In this document: in pieces, positions 54,963 to 63,174 of the stretch
Layout: each line of letters begins with the position of its first letter
How positions within the stretch are numbered: position 1 is the first letter of the stretch
NCBI GenBank assembly: GCA_024235915.1
Contig: JACKLO010000014.1
Location: 1-64,000 of the forward strand
DNA from: Burkholderiaceae bacterium
Lineage (GTDB): Bacteria > Pseudomonadota > Gammaproteobacteria > Burkholderiales > Burkholderiaceae_C
Direction of reading: 5' to 3'
Length of the DNA: 64,000 nucleotides
Program-made: the position numbers and the translations under genes
The notes under the pieces: generated by a model
What the model saw: the letters and a program-made list of their open reading frames with translations, nothing else
The model's database searches: none
What the model was told of the DNA's origin: nothing

Positions 54963-56762
54963 CTATGGCGACATCGCGCTGGCGGCGGCCTGAGCCGCTG
55001 TGCCCACGCGGTTGCGCCCGGCCCGCTTGGCCGCCAACAGTGCGTCGTCGGCAGCCTTGAGCAGGGCATCTGGCGAGCCGGGGGCCAGCCAGGTGTCGGC
55101 GGCGCCGGCCGAGAAGCTCAGGCCGTCGATGACCTGCCCGTCGCTCACCAACCGCGCGGCGCGCCACTCGCGCAGCAGAGCCTGGGCCTTGCGGCGGGCG
55201 GCGGCCGCATCGGTGCGCGGCATCAGCAGGCAGAACTCCTCGCCGCCGTAGCGGCAGGCGACGTCGCTGCGGCGGCTGTGCGTGGCGAGCAGTTCGCCGA
55301 AGGCCGACAGCAGCTGGTCGCCGGCGGCGTGGCCATGGCGGTCGTTGACCCGCTTGAAGTGGTCCAGGTCGATGATCACCAGGGCCAGTGGCTGGCCTTC
55401 ACGCAGGGCCAGGGCATGCAGCTGGGGCAGGGTGTCGTTGAGGTGGCGGCGGTTGAAGAGGCCGGTCAGCGGGTCCTGCGTGGCCTGCTGGCGCAGGGCC
55501 TCCTGCAGCGATTGCACCTCGCGCACGCGGCGGTTGAGCTCCTCGTTGATGGCCACCAGCGCGCCCCGGGCGCGCTCGGTGGCGCGCTTTTCGGCTTCCT
55601 TCTCGTCGAGCCGATGCTGCAGCCGGGTCAGCTCAGTCTGCAGGGCGGCGGCCTGGTAACGGGCCTGCGAGGCCAGCTGCGCCTGGCGACGGTGCAGGTC
55701 CTGCCAGGCCCGCAGGGCCAGCACGGCCGGGCCAGGCCGGCGCAGCGCTTGCCAGGCCTGCGACAACACATCGAAGAACTGGCCCCGGATGCGCAGGCTC
55801 TGGCCTTCGACCTCATCGTCGGCCGCGGCTGCTTCCAGCGGCAGCAGGGCATCGACCGCACGGCGCGGCCGGCCCTGTGCCAGTGCCAGCAGGGCCTGGG
55901 CGCTGACGCGCTCGAGCCGGTGGTCCGGCAGCCGGGGTGGGCCATCGGCCTCGGCCTCGGCGAGCAGCGTCTGGCCCAGCGCGCGGTCGCCGGCCCGCAG
56001 CGCCGCAATGGCCAACGTTTCGAAGCCAGGTTCGATGCGCCCGCGCCCGGCCTCGGTGGCCGGCATCTGGCGCAGTGTGGCCACGTCGGCCAACGCTTCC
56101 TCGGCGCGCCCCAGCTCGGTGAGGCAGGCCACGCGGTTGATCAGCAGCACGCTGGTCAGGCGCTGGTTGTCCAGACCGCGGCAGCGGTCCAGACCCTGGG
56201 CCACGTGGCGCAGGGCTTCTTCGTAGTCGCCGATCTGCATCAGCTCGTGCGACAGGTTGCAGTGCAGCACCGTGTCGAAACCGCGGCCGCGGCGCGGGCC
56301 GGCGTCGCGCAGCGCCTCGTACATGTAGGCAAAGGCCTGGGCCGAGTCGCCGTAGGCGGAAAAGCAACCTGCGATGGTGTTGAGCAGCATCGCACGCTGC
56401 TCGTGGCGCAGCACGGAAAGCCCCTCGTCGCGCAACGGCAGGGCCAGCGAAAGCGCCTGCTGGAAGTGACCCTGCCGCCAGCGGGCCCGCGCGATCTGCG
56501 CCCGCGCCAGGATCAGGCCAGCGCGGTCCCGGGCGCGCAGGAAGCTGCGCTCGGCCGCGCGCAACTCCGTCTCGGCCTCGGCTGCTGTGCTGTAGAGCAG
56601 CGTGTGCATGCCGATGACCAACTGGGCCCAGCCCAGCGCGCCAGCATCGTCGGGGTTCGACGCCAGCACCCGTTCCGCCACCCGACGCGCGCCCGGCGCA
56701 TCCACGTGCAGCAGATTCCAGGCGCGGCGCGCCTGGCGTTGGGCATTGCGGAGGCTGGCCAT
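54963..56762 (-). CDS. Diguanylate cyclase with N-terminal TPR-like sensor region
   Basis: A 599-residue cytoplasmic protein. Residues 1 to about 380 are a helical repeat region of TPR type (for example ALRHVAQGLDRCRGLDNQR and SVLLINRVACLTELGRAEEA), then a coiled coil (TELTRLQHRLDEKEAEKRA) leads into a GGDEF domain from about 425. The active site GGEEF is intact at 506-510, and the product-inhibition site RRSD lies at 497-500, five residues before it. It should make c-di-GMP under feedback control. No membrane segment is present. The signal sensed by the repeats is unknown. Confidence 0.92.
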   Translation of the reverse strand: MASLRNAQRQARRAWNLLHVDAPGARRVAERVLASNPDDAGALGWAQLVIGMHTLLYSTAAEAETELRAAERSFLRARDRAGLILARAQIARARWRQGHFQQALSLALPLRDEGLSVLRHEQRAMLLNTIAGCFSAYGDSAQAFAYMYEALRDAGPRRGRGFDTVLHCNLSHELMQIGDYEEALRHVAQGLDRCRGLDNQRLTSVLLINRVACLTELGRAEEALADVATLRQMPATEAGRGRIEPGFETLAIAALRAGDRALGQTLLAEAEADGPPRLPDHRLERVSAQALLALAQGRPRRAVDALLPLEAAAADDEVEGQSLRIRGQFFDVLSQAWQALRRPGPAVLALRAWQDLHRRQAQLASQARYQAAALQTELTRLQHRLDEKEAEKRATERARGALVAINEELNRRVREVQSLQEALRQQATQDPLTGLFNRRHLNDTLPQLHALALREGQPLALVIIDLDHFKRVNDRHGHAAGDQLLSAFGELLATHSRRSDVACRYGGEEFCLLMPRTDAAAARRKAQALLREWRAARLVSDGQVIDGLSFSAGAADTWLAPGSPDALLKAADDALLAAKRAGRNRVGTAAQAAASAMSP

Positions 56763-56805
56763 GGGCGAATCTTAGGGGGGCCTTCCCGCACTTGGCCGAC
56801 ACAGA

Positions 56806-59800
56806 TCACATGCTGCGCCGGTACTGTCCGCCCACTTCGAACAGTGCTGAGGTGATCTGACCGAGACTGCACACTCGCACCGCATCCATCAGCACGGCGA
56901 AGACATTCTGGTTGTCGATCACGGCCTGCTGCAGCCGGCGCAGCATGGCCGGTGCCTCGGCGGCATGTCGGGCGTGGAAGTCGCCCAGGCGTGTCAGCTG
57001 CGATTCCTTTTCGTCCTCGGTGCTGCGCGCCAGCTCGATGTGGTCGGGCACCGGGTCGCCGTGCGGGTTGCGGAAGGTGTTGACGCCGATGATGGGGTGC
57101 TCGCCGGTGTGCTTGAGCATCTCGTAGTGCATGCTCTCTTCCTGGATCTTGCCGCGTTGGTAGCCGGTCTCCATCGCACCCAGCACCCCACCCCGCTCGG
57201 CGATCTTCTCGAACTCGCTGAGCACGGCCTCTTCCACCAGTTCGGTCAGCTCGTCGATCACGAAGGCGCCCTGGTTGGGGTTCTCGTTCTTGGCCAGGCC
57301 CCACTCGCGGTTGATGATGAGCTGGATCGCCATCGCGCGGCGCACGCTCTCTTCCGTCGGCGTGGTGATCGCCTCGTCGTAGGCGTTGGTGTGGAGTGAA
57401 TTGCAGTTGTCGTAGATCGCGATCAGCGCCTGCAGCGTGGTGCGGATGTCGTTGAACGCGATCTCCTGCGCGTGCAGGCTGCGGCCGCTGGTCTGGATGT
57501 GGTACTTCAGCTTCTGGCTGCGTTCGTTGGCGCCGTAACGGTCGCGCATCGCCGTGGCCCAGATGCGGCGCGCCACGCGGCCCAGCACGGTGTACTCCGG
57601 GTCCATGCCGTTGCTGAAGAAGAACGACAGGTTGGGGGCGAAGTCGTCGATGTGCATGCCGCGCGCCAGGTAGGCCTCCACGAAGGTGAAGCCGTTGCTC
57701 AGCGTGAAGGCCAGCTGGCTGATCGGGTTGGCGCCGGCCTCGGCGATGTGATAACCGCTGATCGACACGCTGTAGAAGTTGCGCACGTCGTGGTGCACGA
57801 ACCACTCGGCGATGTCACCCATCACCTTCAGGCTGAACTCCGTGCTGAAGATGCAGGTGTTCTGGCCCTGGTCCTCCTTCAGGATGTCGGCCTGCACCGT
57901 GCCACGCACGTTGGCCAGCGTCCACGCGCGGACCTTGGCCGCCTCGTCGTCGGTGGGCTCGCGGCCGTTGTCGGCCTTGAACCTGTCCAGGTTCTGGTCG
58001 ATGGCGGTGTTCATGAACATCGCCAGGATCGACGGCGCCGGGCCGTTGATCGTCATGCTGACGCTGGTGCTGGGGTTGGTCAGGTCGAAGCCGCCGTACA
58101 GCACCTTCATGTCGTCCAGCGTGGCGATGCTGACACCGGAGTTGCCCACCTTGCCGTAGATGTCGGGCCGGCGGTCGGGGTCGGCGCCGTAGAGCGTCAC
58201 GGAATCGAAGGCCGTGGACAGGCGCTTGGCCGGCATGCCTTCGCTGACCATCTTGAAGCGCCGGTTGGTGCGGAAGGCGTCACCCTCGCCGGCGAACATG
58301 CGCGTCGGGTCCTCGCCCTCGCGCTTGAAGGCGAAGGTGCCGGCGGTGTAGGGGAAGCTGCCGGGCACGTTGTCCAGCAGCAGCCATTTCAGGATCTCGC
58401 CATGGTCTTCGTACTGCGGCAGGGCCACCTTGCGGATCTTGTTGCCGCTGAGCGTGGTGTGTGTCAGCGCGGTGCGGATCTCCTTGTCGCGGATCTTCAC
58501 CACGTACTCGTCGCCGGCATACGCCTTCTGCATGTCGGGCCACATGGCCAGCAGCTTCCTGGCATGCGGGTCGAGCTTCTCGTCGCGGATCTGCGCCTGC
58601 TCGGCCAGCGCATCGCGCGCGCGGTGCTTTTCCGGGATGGCCTCGAAGAGCATGCGGCTGCTTTCGCGCAACTGCTGGATCTCCCGCGCCAGCCGCGCCT
58701 GATCGCGCGCGCGGCGCTTGTAGCCACGCACGGTGTCGGCGATGTCGGCCAGGTAGCGCACCCGCGGCGGCGGCACGATGGGCGTGCCGGCGGTGCTGTG
58801 GCGGGTGGCGACGGCGGGCAGCCGGCCTTCCGGCAGCGCCAGGCCGTGTTCGACCAACTGCGCGCGCAGGGCCTGGTACATCGCCGTCACGCCGTCGTCG
58901 TTGAAGCGGCTGGCCATGGTGCCGAAGACCGGCATCTGCTCCGGCGGGGTGCCCCAGGCCTCGCGGTTGCGCTGCACCTGCTTGGCCACGTCGCGCAGCG
59001 CGTCGGCCGCGCCCTTGCGGTCGAACTTGTTGATCGCCACCAGCGCGGCGAAGTCCAGCATGTCGATCTTCTCGAGCTGGCTGGCGGCGCCGAACTCCGG
59101 TGTCATCACGTAGACCGGCAGGTCCACCAGCGGCACGATGGCAGCGTCGCCCTGGCCGATGCCCGAGGTCTCGACGACGATCAGGTCGAAGCCCGCGGCC
59201 TGCACGGCGGCCAGCACGTCGGGCAGGGCCTGGCTGATCTCGCTGCCGAAGTCGCGGGTGGCGAGCGAGCGCATGTACACACGGGGCCCGTGTTGCCACG
59301 GGCCGATGGCGTTCATGCGGATGCGGTCGCCCAATAGCGCACCGCCGCTCTTGCGTCGGCTGGGGTCGATGGAGATGACGGCGATGCGCAGGCGGTCGTC
59401 CTGGTCGAGCCGGATGCGGCGGATCAGCTCGTCGGTCAGACTGCTCTTCCCGGCGCCGCCGGTGCCGGTGATGCCGATCACCGGGGCGGTCTTCGGCGCC
59501 GCTTTCAGCGCGGCCAGGAACCCCGCGTCGGACTTGCCGTTCTCCAGGGCCGTGATGGCCTGCGCCAGCGCGCGCCAGGCTGCGGGCGTGTGGCCCTGCA
59601 GCGCCGCCACGTCCTTGGGTGCATGCACCGACAGGTCGGTGTCGCTGCGCATCAGCATCTCGCCGATCATGCCGGCCAGGCCCATGCGCTGGCCGTCCTC
59701 CGGGCTGTAGATGCGGTTTACACCGTAGTCCTGCAGCGCGCGGATCTCCGCCGGCACGATGACGCCCCCGCCGCCGCCGAAGACCTGGATGTGGCCGCCG

Positions 59801-60093
59801 CCCTGGGCCCGCAGGCGGTCCACCATGTATTGGAAGTACTCGACGTGGCCACCTTGGTAGCTGCTGATGGCGATGCCCTGCGCATCTTCCTGCAGCGCTG
59901 CGGCCACCACTTCGTCGACCGAGCGGTTGTGGCCCAGGTGGATAACCTCGGCGCCCATGCCCTGCAACAGCCGCCGCATGATGTTGATGGCGGCATCGTG
60001 GCCGTCGAACAGGCTGGCGGCGGTGACGAAGCGCAGCTTGTGCGTCGGGCGGTAGCTGGCCAGGGCTTTGGCGTCGGCGGCAAGGTCGGTCAT
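56806..60093 (-). CDS. icmF: Fused isobutyryl-CoA mutase IcmF
   Basis: A 1,095-residue coenzyme-B12-dependent acyl-CoA mutase that interconverts isobutyryl-CoA and n-butyryl-CoA (and some longer branched acyl-CoAs). The order is a B12-binding domain (DGHD at 30-33, GGHVEYFQ near 80), a MeaB-like G-protein chaperone domain (Walker A GITGTGGAGKSS at 208-218, NKFD at 355-358), a linker, and the mutase TIM barrel (from about 580). ATG 60093 is chosen; the upstream open frame crosses an operator-like palindrome. Methylmalonyl-CoA mutase lacks the fused G domain, so the IcmF assignment is firm. Confidence 0.95.
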   Translation of the reverse strand: MTDLAADAKALASYRPTHKLRFVTAASLFDGHDAAINIMRRLLQGMGAEVIHLGHNRSVDEVVAAALQEDAQGIAISSYQGGHVEYFQYMVDRLRAQGGGHIQVFGGGGGVIVPAEIRALQDYGVNRIYSPEDGQRMGLAGMIGEMLMRSDTDLSVHAPKDVAALQGHTPAAWRALAQAITALENGKSDAGFLAALKAAPKTAPVIGITGTGGAGKSSLTDELIRRIRLDQDDRLRIAVISIDPSRRKSGGALLGDRIRMNAIGPWQHGPRVYMRSLATRDFGSEISQALPDVLAAVQAAGFDLIVVETSGIGQGDAAIVPLVDLPVYVMTPEFGAASQLEKIDMLDFAALVAINKFDRKGAADALRDVAKQVQRNREAWGTPPEQMPVFGTMASRFNDDGVTAMYQALRAQLVEHGLALPEGRLPAVATRHSTAGTPIVPPPRVRYLADIADTVRGYKRRARDQARLAREIQQLRESSRMLFEAIPEKHRARDALAEQAQIRDEKLDPHARKLLAMWPDMQKAYAGDEYVVKIRDKEIRTALTHTTLSGNKIRKVALPQYEDHGEILKWLLLDNVPGSFPYTAGTFAFKREGEDPTRMFAGEGDAFRTNRRFKMVSEGMPAKRLSTAFDSVTLYGADPDRRPDIYGKVGNSGVSIATLDDMKVLYGGFDLTNPSTSVSMTINGPAPSILAMFMNTAIDQNLDRFKADNGREPTDDEAAKVRAWTLANVRGTVQADILKEDQGQNTCIFSTEFSLKVMGDIAEWFVHHDVRNFYSVSISGYHIAEAGANPISQLAFTLSNGFTFVEAYLARGMHIDDFAPNLSFFFSNGMDPEYTVLGRVARRIWATAMRDRYGANERSQKLKYHIQTSGRSLHAQEIAFNDIRTTLQALIAIYDNCNSLHTNAYDEAITTPTEESVRRAMAIQLIINREWGLAKNENPNQGAFVIDELTELVEEAVLSEFEKIAERGGVLGAMETGYQRGKIQEESMHYEMLKHTGEHPIIGVNTFRNPHGDPVPDHIELARSTEDEKESQLTRLGDFHARHAAEAPAMLRRLQQAVIDNQNVFAVLMDAVRVCSLGQITSALFEVGGQYRRSM

Positions 60094-60112
60094 GGCAGGT
60101 TTCCGGGTGTCA

Positions 60113-60136
60113 ATTGACGTTGACGTAAACGTCAAT
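60113..60136. promoter_or_regulatory. Operator-like inverted repeat ATTGACGTT-GACGTA-AACGTCAAT upstream of icmF
   Basis: A perfect 9-bp inverted repeat (60113-60121 and 60128-60136) with a 6-base centre, 20 bases upstream of the icmF start and 55 bases before coaX. It resembles the TTTACGTnnACGTAA-type sites of MerR-family LiuR regulators that control branched-chain acyl-CoA degradation, which fits the role of IcmF. The identity of the regulator is inferred. Confidence 0.6.
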
Positions 60137-60190
60137 CCATCGATGATGCCACCGATGCCCGCGGGTGCGCACCGTGGATACCATCGGCCC

Positions 60191-60970
60191 ATGTCCTTCC
60201 TGGCCATCGACATCGGCAACACGCGCCTCAAGTGGGCCCTTTATGCCGGCCCTCAGCCCGGCAGCCCGGTGCTGCACCAGGGCGCCGTCTTCCTCGAGAC
60301 CATCGACGACCTGGCCGACGGCCCATGGAAAGGCCTGCCCGAGCCGACCACCATCCTGGGTTGCGACGTCGCCGGCGAGGCGGTCCGGCGGCGGGTGGAA
60401 GAGCAGATGGAGTTGTGGGACGCCGAGCCGCGCTGGGTGGTGCCCGGCGCGCACGACGGCGGCGTGAGCAACGGCTACGACCACCCCAACCGGCTGGGCG
60501 CCGACCGCTGGGTGTCGCTGATTGGCGCGCGGCGCCGCGTGCTGGCCGAGGTGGGGCCAGGCGGCGTCCCAAGGCCGGCGCTGGTGGTGATGGTCGGCAC
60601 CGCGGTGACCGTGGACGCGCTGGATGCCGAAGGGCGATTCCTGGGCGGGCTGATCCTGCCAGGATTCGGCATGATGCTGCGGGCGCTGGAACTGGGCACT
60701 GCGGGCCTGAAGGTGCCCACCGGTGACGTGGTGGATTTCCCCACCAACACCAGCGACGCGCTGATGAGCGGCGGCAGTTCCGCCATCGCCGGCGCCATCG
60801 AGCGCCAGCACCGCAAGCTGATGCAGCGCACCGGCGCCGAACCGCTGCTCTACATGACCGGGGGTGCCGCGGTGAAGCTGGCGCCGATCACCGAGTTGCG
60901 TTTCGAGACGGTGGATTCACTGATCTTCGACGGGCTGCTGGCGATTCAGGGGCACCGGCTGGCGCTGTAA
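60191..60970 (+). CDS. coaX: Type III pantothenate kinase CoaX
   Basis: Phosphorylates pantothenate, the first step of coenzyme A synthesis. The 259-residue product has the ASKHA fold: the phosphate-1 motif is in AIDIGNTRLKWAL, the conserved PNRLGADRWVSLIGAR carries the catalytic Asp, VVMVGTAVTVDALD follows, and FLGGLILPGFGMMLRAL is the usual PG motif. ATG 60191 is chosen. Divergent from icmF. The usual neighbour birA is not here. The 269-base gap downstream contains hairpins and repeats only. Confidence 0.95.
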   Translation: MSFLAIDIGNTRLKWALYAGPQPGSPVLHQGAVFLETIDDLADGPWKGLPEPTTILGCDVAGEAVRRRVEEQMELWDAEPRWVVPGAHDGGVSNGYDHPNRLGADRWVSLIGARRRVLAEVGPGGVPRPALVVMVGTAVTVDALDAEGRFLGGLILPGFGMMLRALELGTAGLKVPTGDVVDFPTNTSDALMSGGSSAIAGAIERQHRKLMQRTGAEPLLYMTGGAAVKLAPITELRFETVDSLIFDGLLAIQGHRLAL

Positions 60971-60983
60971 GGGGGCGGCTTGC

Positions 60984-61014
60984 GACCCCAAGCAGCCGAA
61001 GGCTGCTTGGGGTC
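60984..61014. terminator. 14-bp perfect hairpin after coaX
   Basis: GACCCCAAGCAGCC (60984-60997), a GAA loop and GGCTGCTTGGGGTC (61001-61014) form a perfect 14-bp stem. It lies 14 bases after the coaX stop in the convergent coaX-hslU gap. There is no T-run, so it may act with Rho or as an mRNA end protector for either gene. Confidence 0.6.
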
Positions 61015-61043
61015 CAAGGACCCGATTTCCGTGGGCTCCCCCG

Positions 61044-61128
61044 AGCCCCCTCCAAGAAGGGGCTCCAGCACGTTCGACGGCACCCCACCAGCCCCCCTCC
61101 GCGAGGGGGACTCCAGCAAGATTGACGA
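61044..61128. repeat. Two diverged copies of a hairpin-forming intergenic repeat
   Basis: Two segments (61044-61080 and 61090-61128) share the plan AGCCCCCTCC-N-GGGG-CTCCAGCA-TTGACG, each with a C-run/G-run hairpin. They look like a dispersed non-coding repeat of this genome. The rest of the coaX-hslU gap (61129-61239) holds a further short inverted repeat (GCTGCGCAATGACGCAGC) and no gene. Confidence 0.6.
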
Positions 61129-61239
61129 GTCGGCCTGCCGGCCGACCGCTACGCTGCGCAATGACGCAGCGGTTGATTTCCCTCGGCCAGTGAGCGCGGC
61201 TCCCAACGTCCGCTCCGGGTCGACGGTGGCCCTTCGTCG

Positions 61240-62565
61240 TTACAGCACGTAGCGCGACAGATCTTCGTCCTTCGCCAGCTCACCCAGGCGCGCATCGACC
61301 AGCGCCGCGTCGATGGTCACCGTCTGCCCGTCCCGGTTAGGGGCGTCGAAGCCGATCTCGTCGAGCAGCCGTTCCATCACCGTGGCCAGGCGGCGGGCGC
61401 CGATGTTCTCGGTGCGCTCGTTGACGTCGAAGGCGATCTGCGCAATGCGGCGGATGGCTTCCGGGGCAAAGACCAGCGTCACCCCCTCGGTGGCCAGCAG
61501 GGCCTGGTACTGCTTGACCAGGCTGGCCTGGGTGCTGTTGAGGATGGCTTCGAAGTCGTCCACGCTCAGCGAGCCCAGTTCCACGCGGATGGGGAAGCGG
61601 CCCTGCAGTTCAGGGATCAGGTCGCTGGGCTTGGCCAGGTGGAAGGCGCCACTGGCCACGAACAGGATGTGGTCGGTCTTGACCATGCCGTATTTGGTGT
61701 TGACGGCCGTGCCCTCCACCAGGGGCAGCAGGTCACGCTGCACCCCCTGGCGGCTGACGTCGGCGCCACTGACGTCGCTGCGGCTGGCCACCTTGTCGAT
61801 CTCGTCGAGGAACACGATGCCGTTGTTCTCGGCGTTGGCCAAGGCGGCGGTGCGGATCTCGTCCTCGTTCACCAGCCGCGCCGCCTCTTCGTCGACCAGC
61901 AGCGGCAGCGCCTCGCCGATCTTCAGCTTGCGCGTCTTGCGCTTGCCGGCGCCCATCTGCGAGAACAGGCCCTTGAGCTGCTCGGCCATCTCCTCCATGC
62001 CCTGGGGCCCCATGATCTCGAGCGACGGCTTGGCCTCGGCCAGGTCGATCTCGATCTCCTTGTCGGCCAGCGCGCCTTCGCGCAGGCGCTTGCGCATGAC
62101 CTGGCGCGCGGTGTTGTCGGCCGGGGGCGTGGCGTCGAAGCCGACACTTCGCGCTGGCGGGACGAGCACATCGAGGATGCGGTCCTCGGCGGCATCCTCG
62201 GCGCGGGTGCGGTGCAGCGTCATCGCACGTTCGCGCTCCTGCTTGACGGCCACCTCCACCAGGTCGCGCACGATGCTGTCCACGTCCTTGCCGACATAGC
62301 CCACCTCGGTGAACTTCGTGGCCTCCACCTTGACGAAAGGCGCGTCGGCCAGCCGGGCCAGCCGGCGCGCGATCTCGGTCTTGCCCACACCGGTGGGGCC
62401 GATCATCAGGATGTTCTTCGGCGTGATCTCCGCGCGCAGCTTCTCGTCCACGCGCTGGCGCCGCCAGCGATTGCGCAGCGCGATGGCCACGGCGCGCTTG
62501 GCGGCCTGCTGGCCGACGATGTGGCGGTCGAGTTCGGAGACGATCTCCTGGGGCGTCATGGACAT
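61240..62565 (-). CDS. hslU: ATP-dependent protease ATPase subunit HslU
   Basis: The unfoldase of the HslUV (ClpYQ) protease. A 441-residue AAA+ protein with Walker A GPTGVGKT (56-63), an I-domain rich in charged residues (about 110-240), Walker B in NGIVFLDEIDKVA, and the C-terminal sensor-2 GARRLATVMERLLDE, ending DEDLSRYVL as in all HslU, where the tail docks into HslV. It starts 12 bases after the hslV stop, the standard hslVU arrangement. An ATG two codons into the frame is the alternative start. Confidence 0.98.
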   Translation of the reverse strand: MSMTPQEIVSELDRHIVGQQAAKRAVAIALRNRWRRQRVDEKLRAEITPKNILMIGPTGVGKTEIARRLARLADAPFVKVEATKFTEVGYVGKDVDSIVRDLVEVAVKQERERAMTLHRTRAEDAAEDRILDVLVPPARSVGFDATPPADNTARQVMRKRLREGALADKEIEIDLAEAKPSLEIMGPQGMEEMAEQLKGLFSQMGAGKRKTRKLKIGEALPLLVDEEAARLVNEDEIRTAALANAENNGIVFLDEIDKVASRSDVSGADVSRQGVQRDLLPLVEGTAVNTKYGMVKTDHILFVASGAFHLAKPSDLIPELQGRFPIRVELGSLSVDDFEAILNSTQASLVKQYQALLATEGVTLVFAPEAIRRIAQIAFDVNERTENIGARRLATVMERLLDEIGFDAPNRDGQTVTIDAALVDARLGELAKDEDLSRYVL

Positions 62566-62577
62566 GGGGATCGGCTC

Positions 62578-63114
62578 TCAGTCCAGCGTTTCGATCGTGT
62601 GGTGCTGGTTGGTGTAGATGCACAGCTCGCCAGCGATGGTGAGCGCCTGCTTCACGATTTCCGCCGGCGGCATGGGCGTGTGCTCCAGCAGCGCACGTGC
62701 AGCAGCCTGGGCATAGGCGCCGCCGGAGCCGATGGCCACGAGGCCGTGCTCCGGCTCCAGCACATCGCCGTTGCCGGTGATGATCAGGCTGGCCGTGCGG
62801 TCGGCCACCGCCAACATGGCTTCGAGCCGGCGCAGCACGCGGTCGGTGCGCCAGTCCTTGGTGAGCTCGATGGCGGCGCGCACCAGATGCCCCTGGTGCT
62901 TCTCCAGCTTGGCCTCGAAGCGCTCGAACAGCGTGAAGGCGTCGGCCGTGGCACCAGCGAAGCCGGCCAGGACCTGTTCGCGGTGCAGCTTGCGCACCTT
63001 GCGCGCGCTGCCCTTGACGACGATGTGGCCCAGCGTGACCTGGCCGTCGCCGCCGAGCGCGACGACATTGCCGCGCCGTGCGCTGACGATGGTGGTGCCG
63101 TGGAAGGGTTCCAT
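62578..63114 (-). CDS. hslV: ATP-dependent protease peptidase subunit HslV
   Basis: The proteolytic chamber of HslUV, 178 residues. The short propeptide MEPFHG is followed by the catalytic N-terminal Thr (TTIVSARRGN); GGDGQVTLGHIVVKGSARKV and AIGSGGAYAQAAARALLEHT are typical of this proteasome-like family. ATG 63114 is fixed by the propeptide length usual in beta-proteobacteria. First gene of the hslVU operon. Confidence 0.98.
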   Translation of the reverse strand: MEPFHGTTIVSARRGNVVALGGDGQVTLGHIVVKGSARKVRKLHREQVLAGFAGATADAFTLFERFEAKLEKHQGHLVRAAIELTKDWRTDRVLRRLEAMLAVADRTASLIITGNGDVLEPEHGLVAIGSGGAYAQAAARALLEHTPMPPAEIVKQALTIAGELCIYTNQHHTIETLD

Positions 63115-63174
63115 GGGGTGATGCTAGCGGGCCGGCGGAGTGGGGGCGGCCTGGGGGGGCGGCCCGACCTGACG

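Noticed and set aside
57472..59337. Very long plus-strand open frame opposite icmF
   Set aside because: Antisense shadow, rich in Val, His, Arg and Gln with no domain. IcmF motifs on the other strand are unambiguous.
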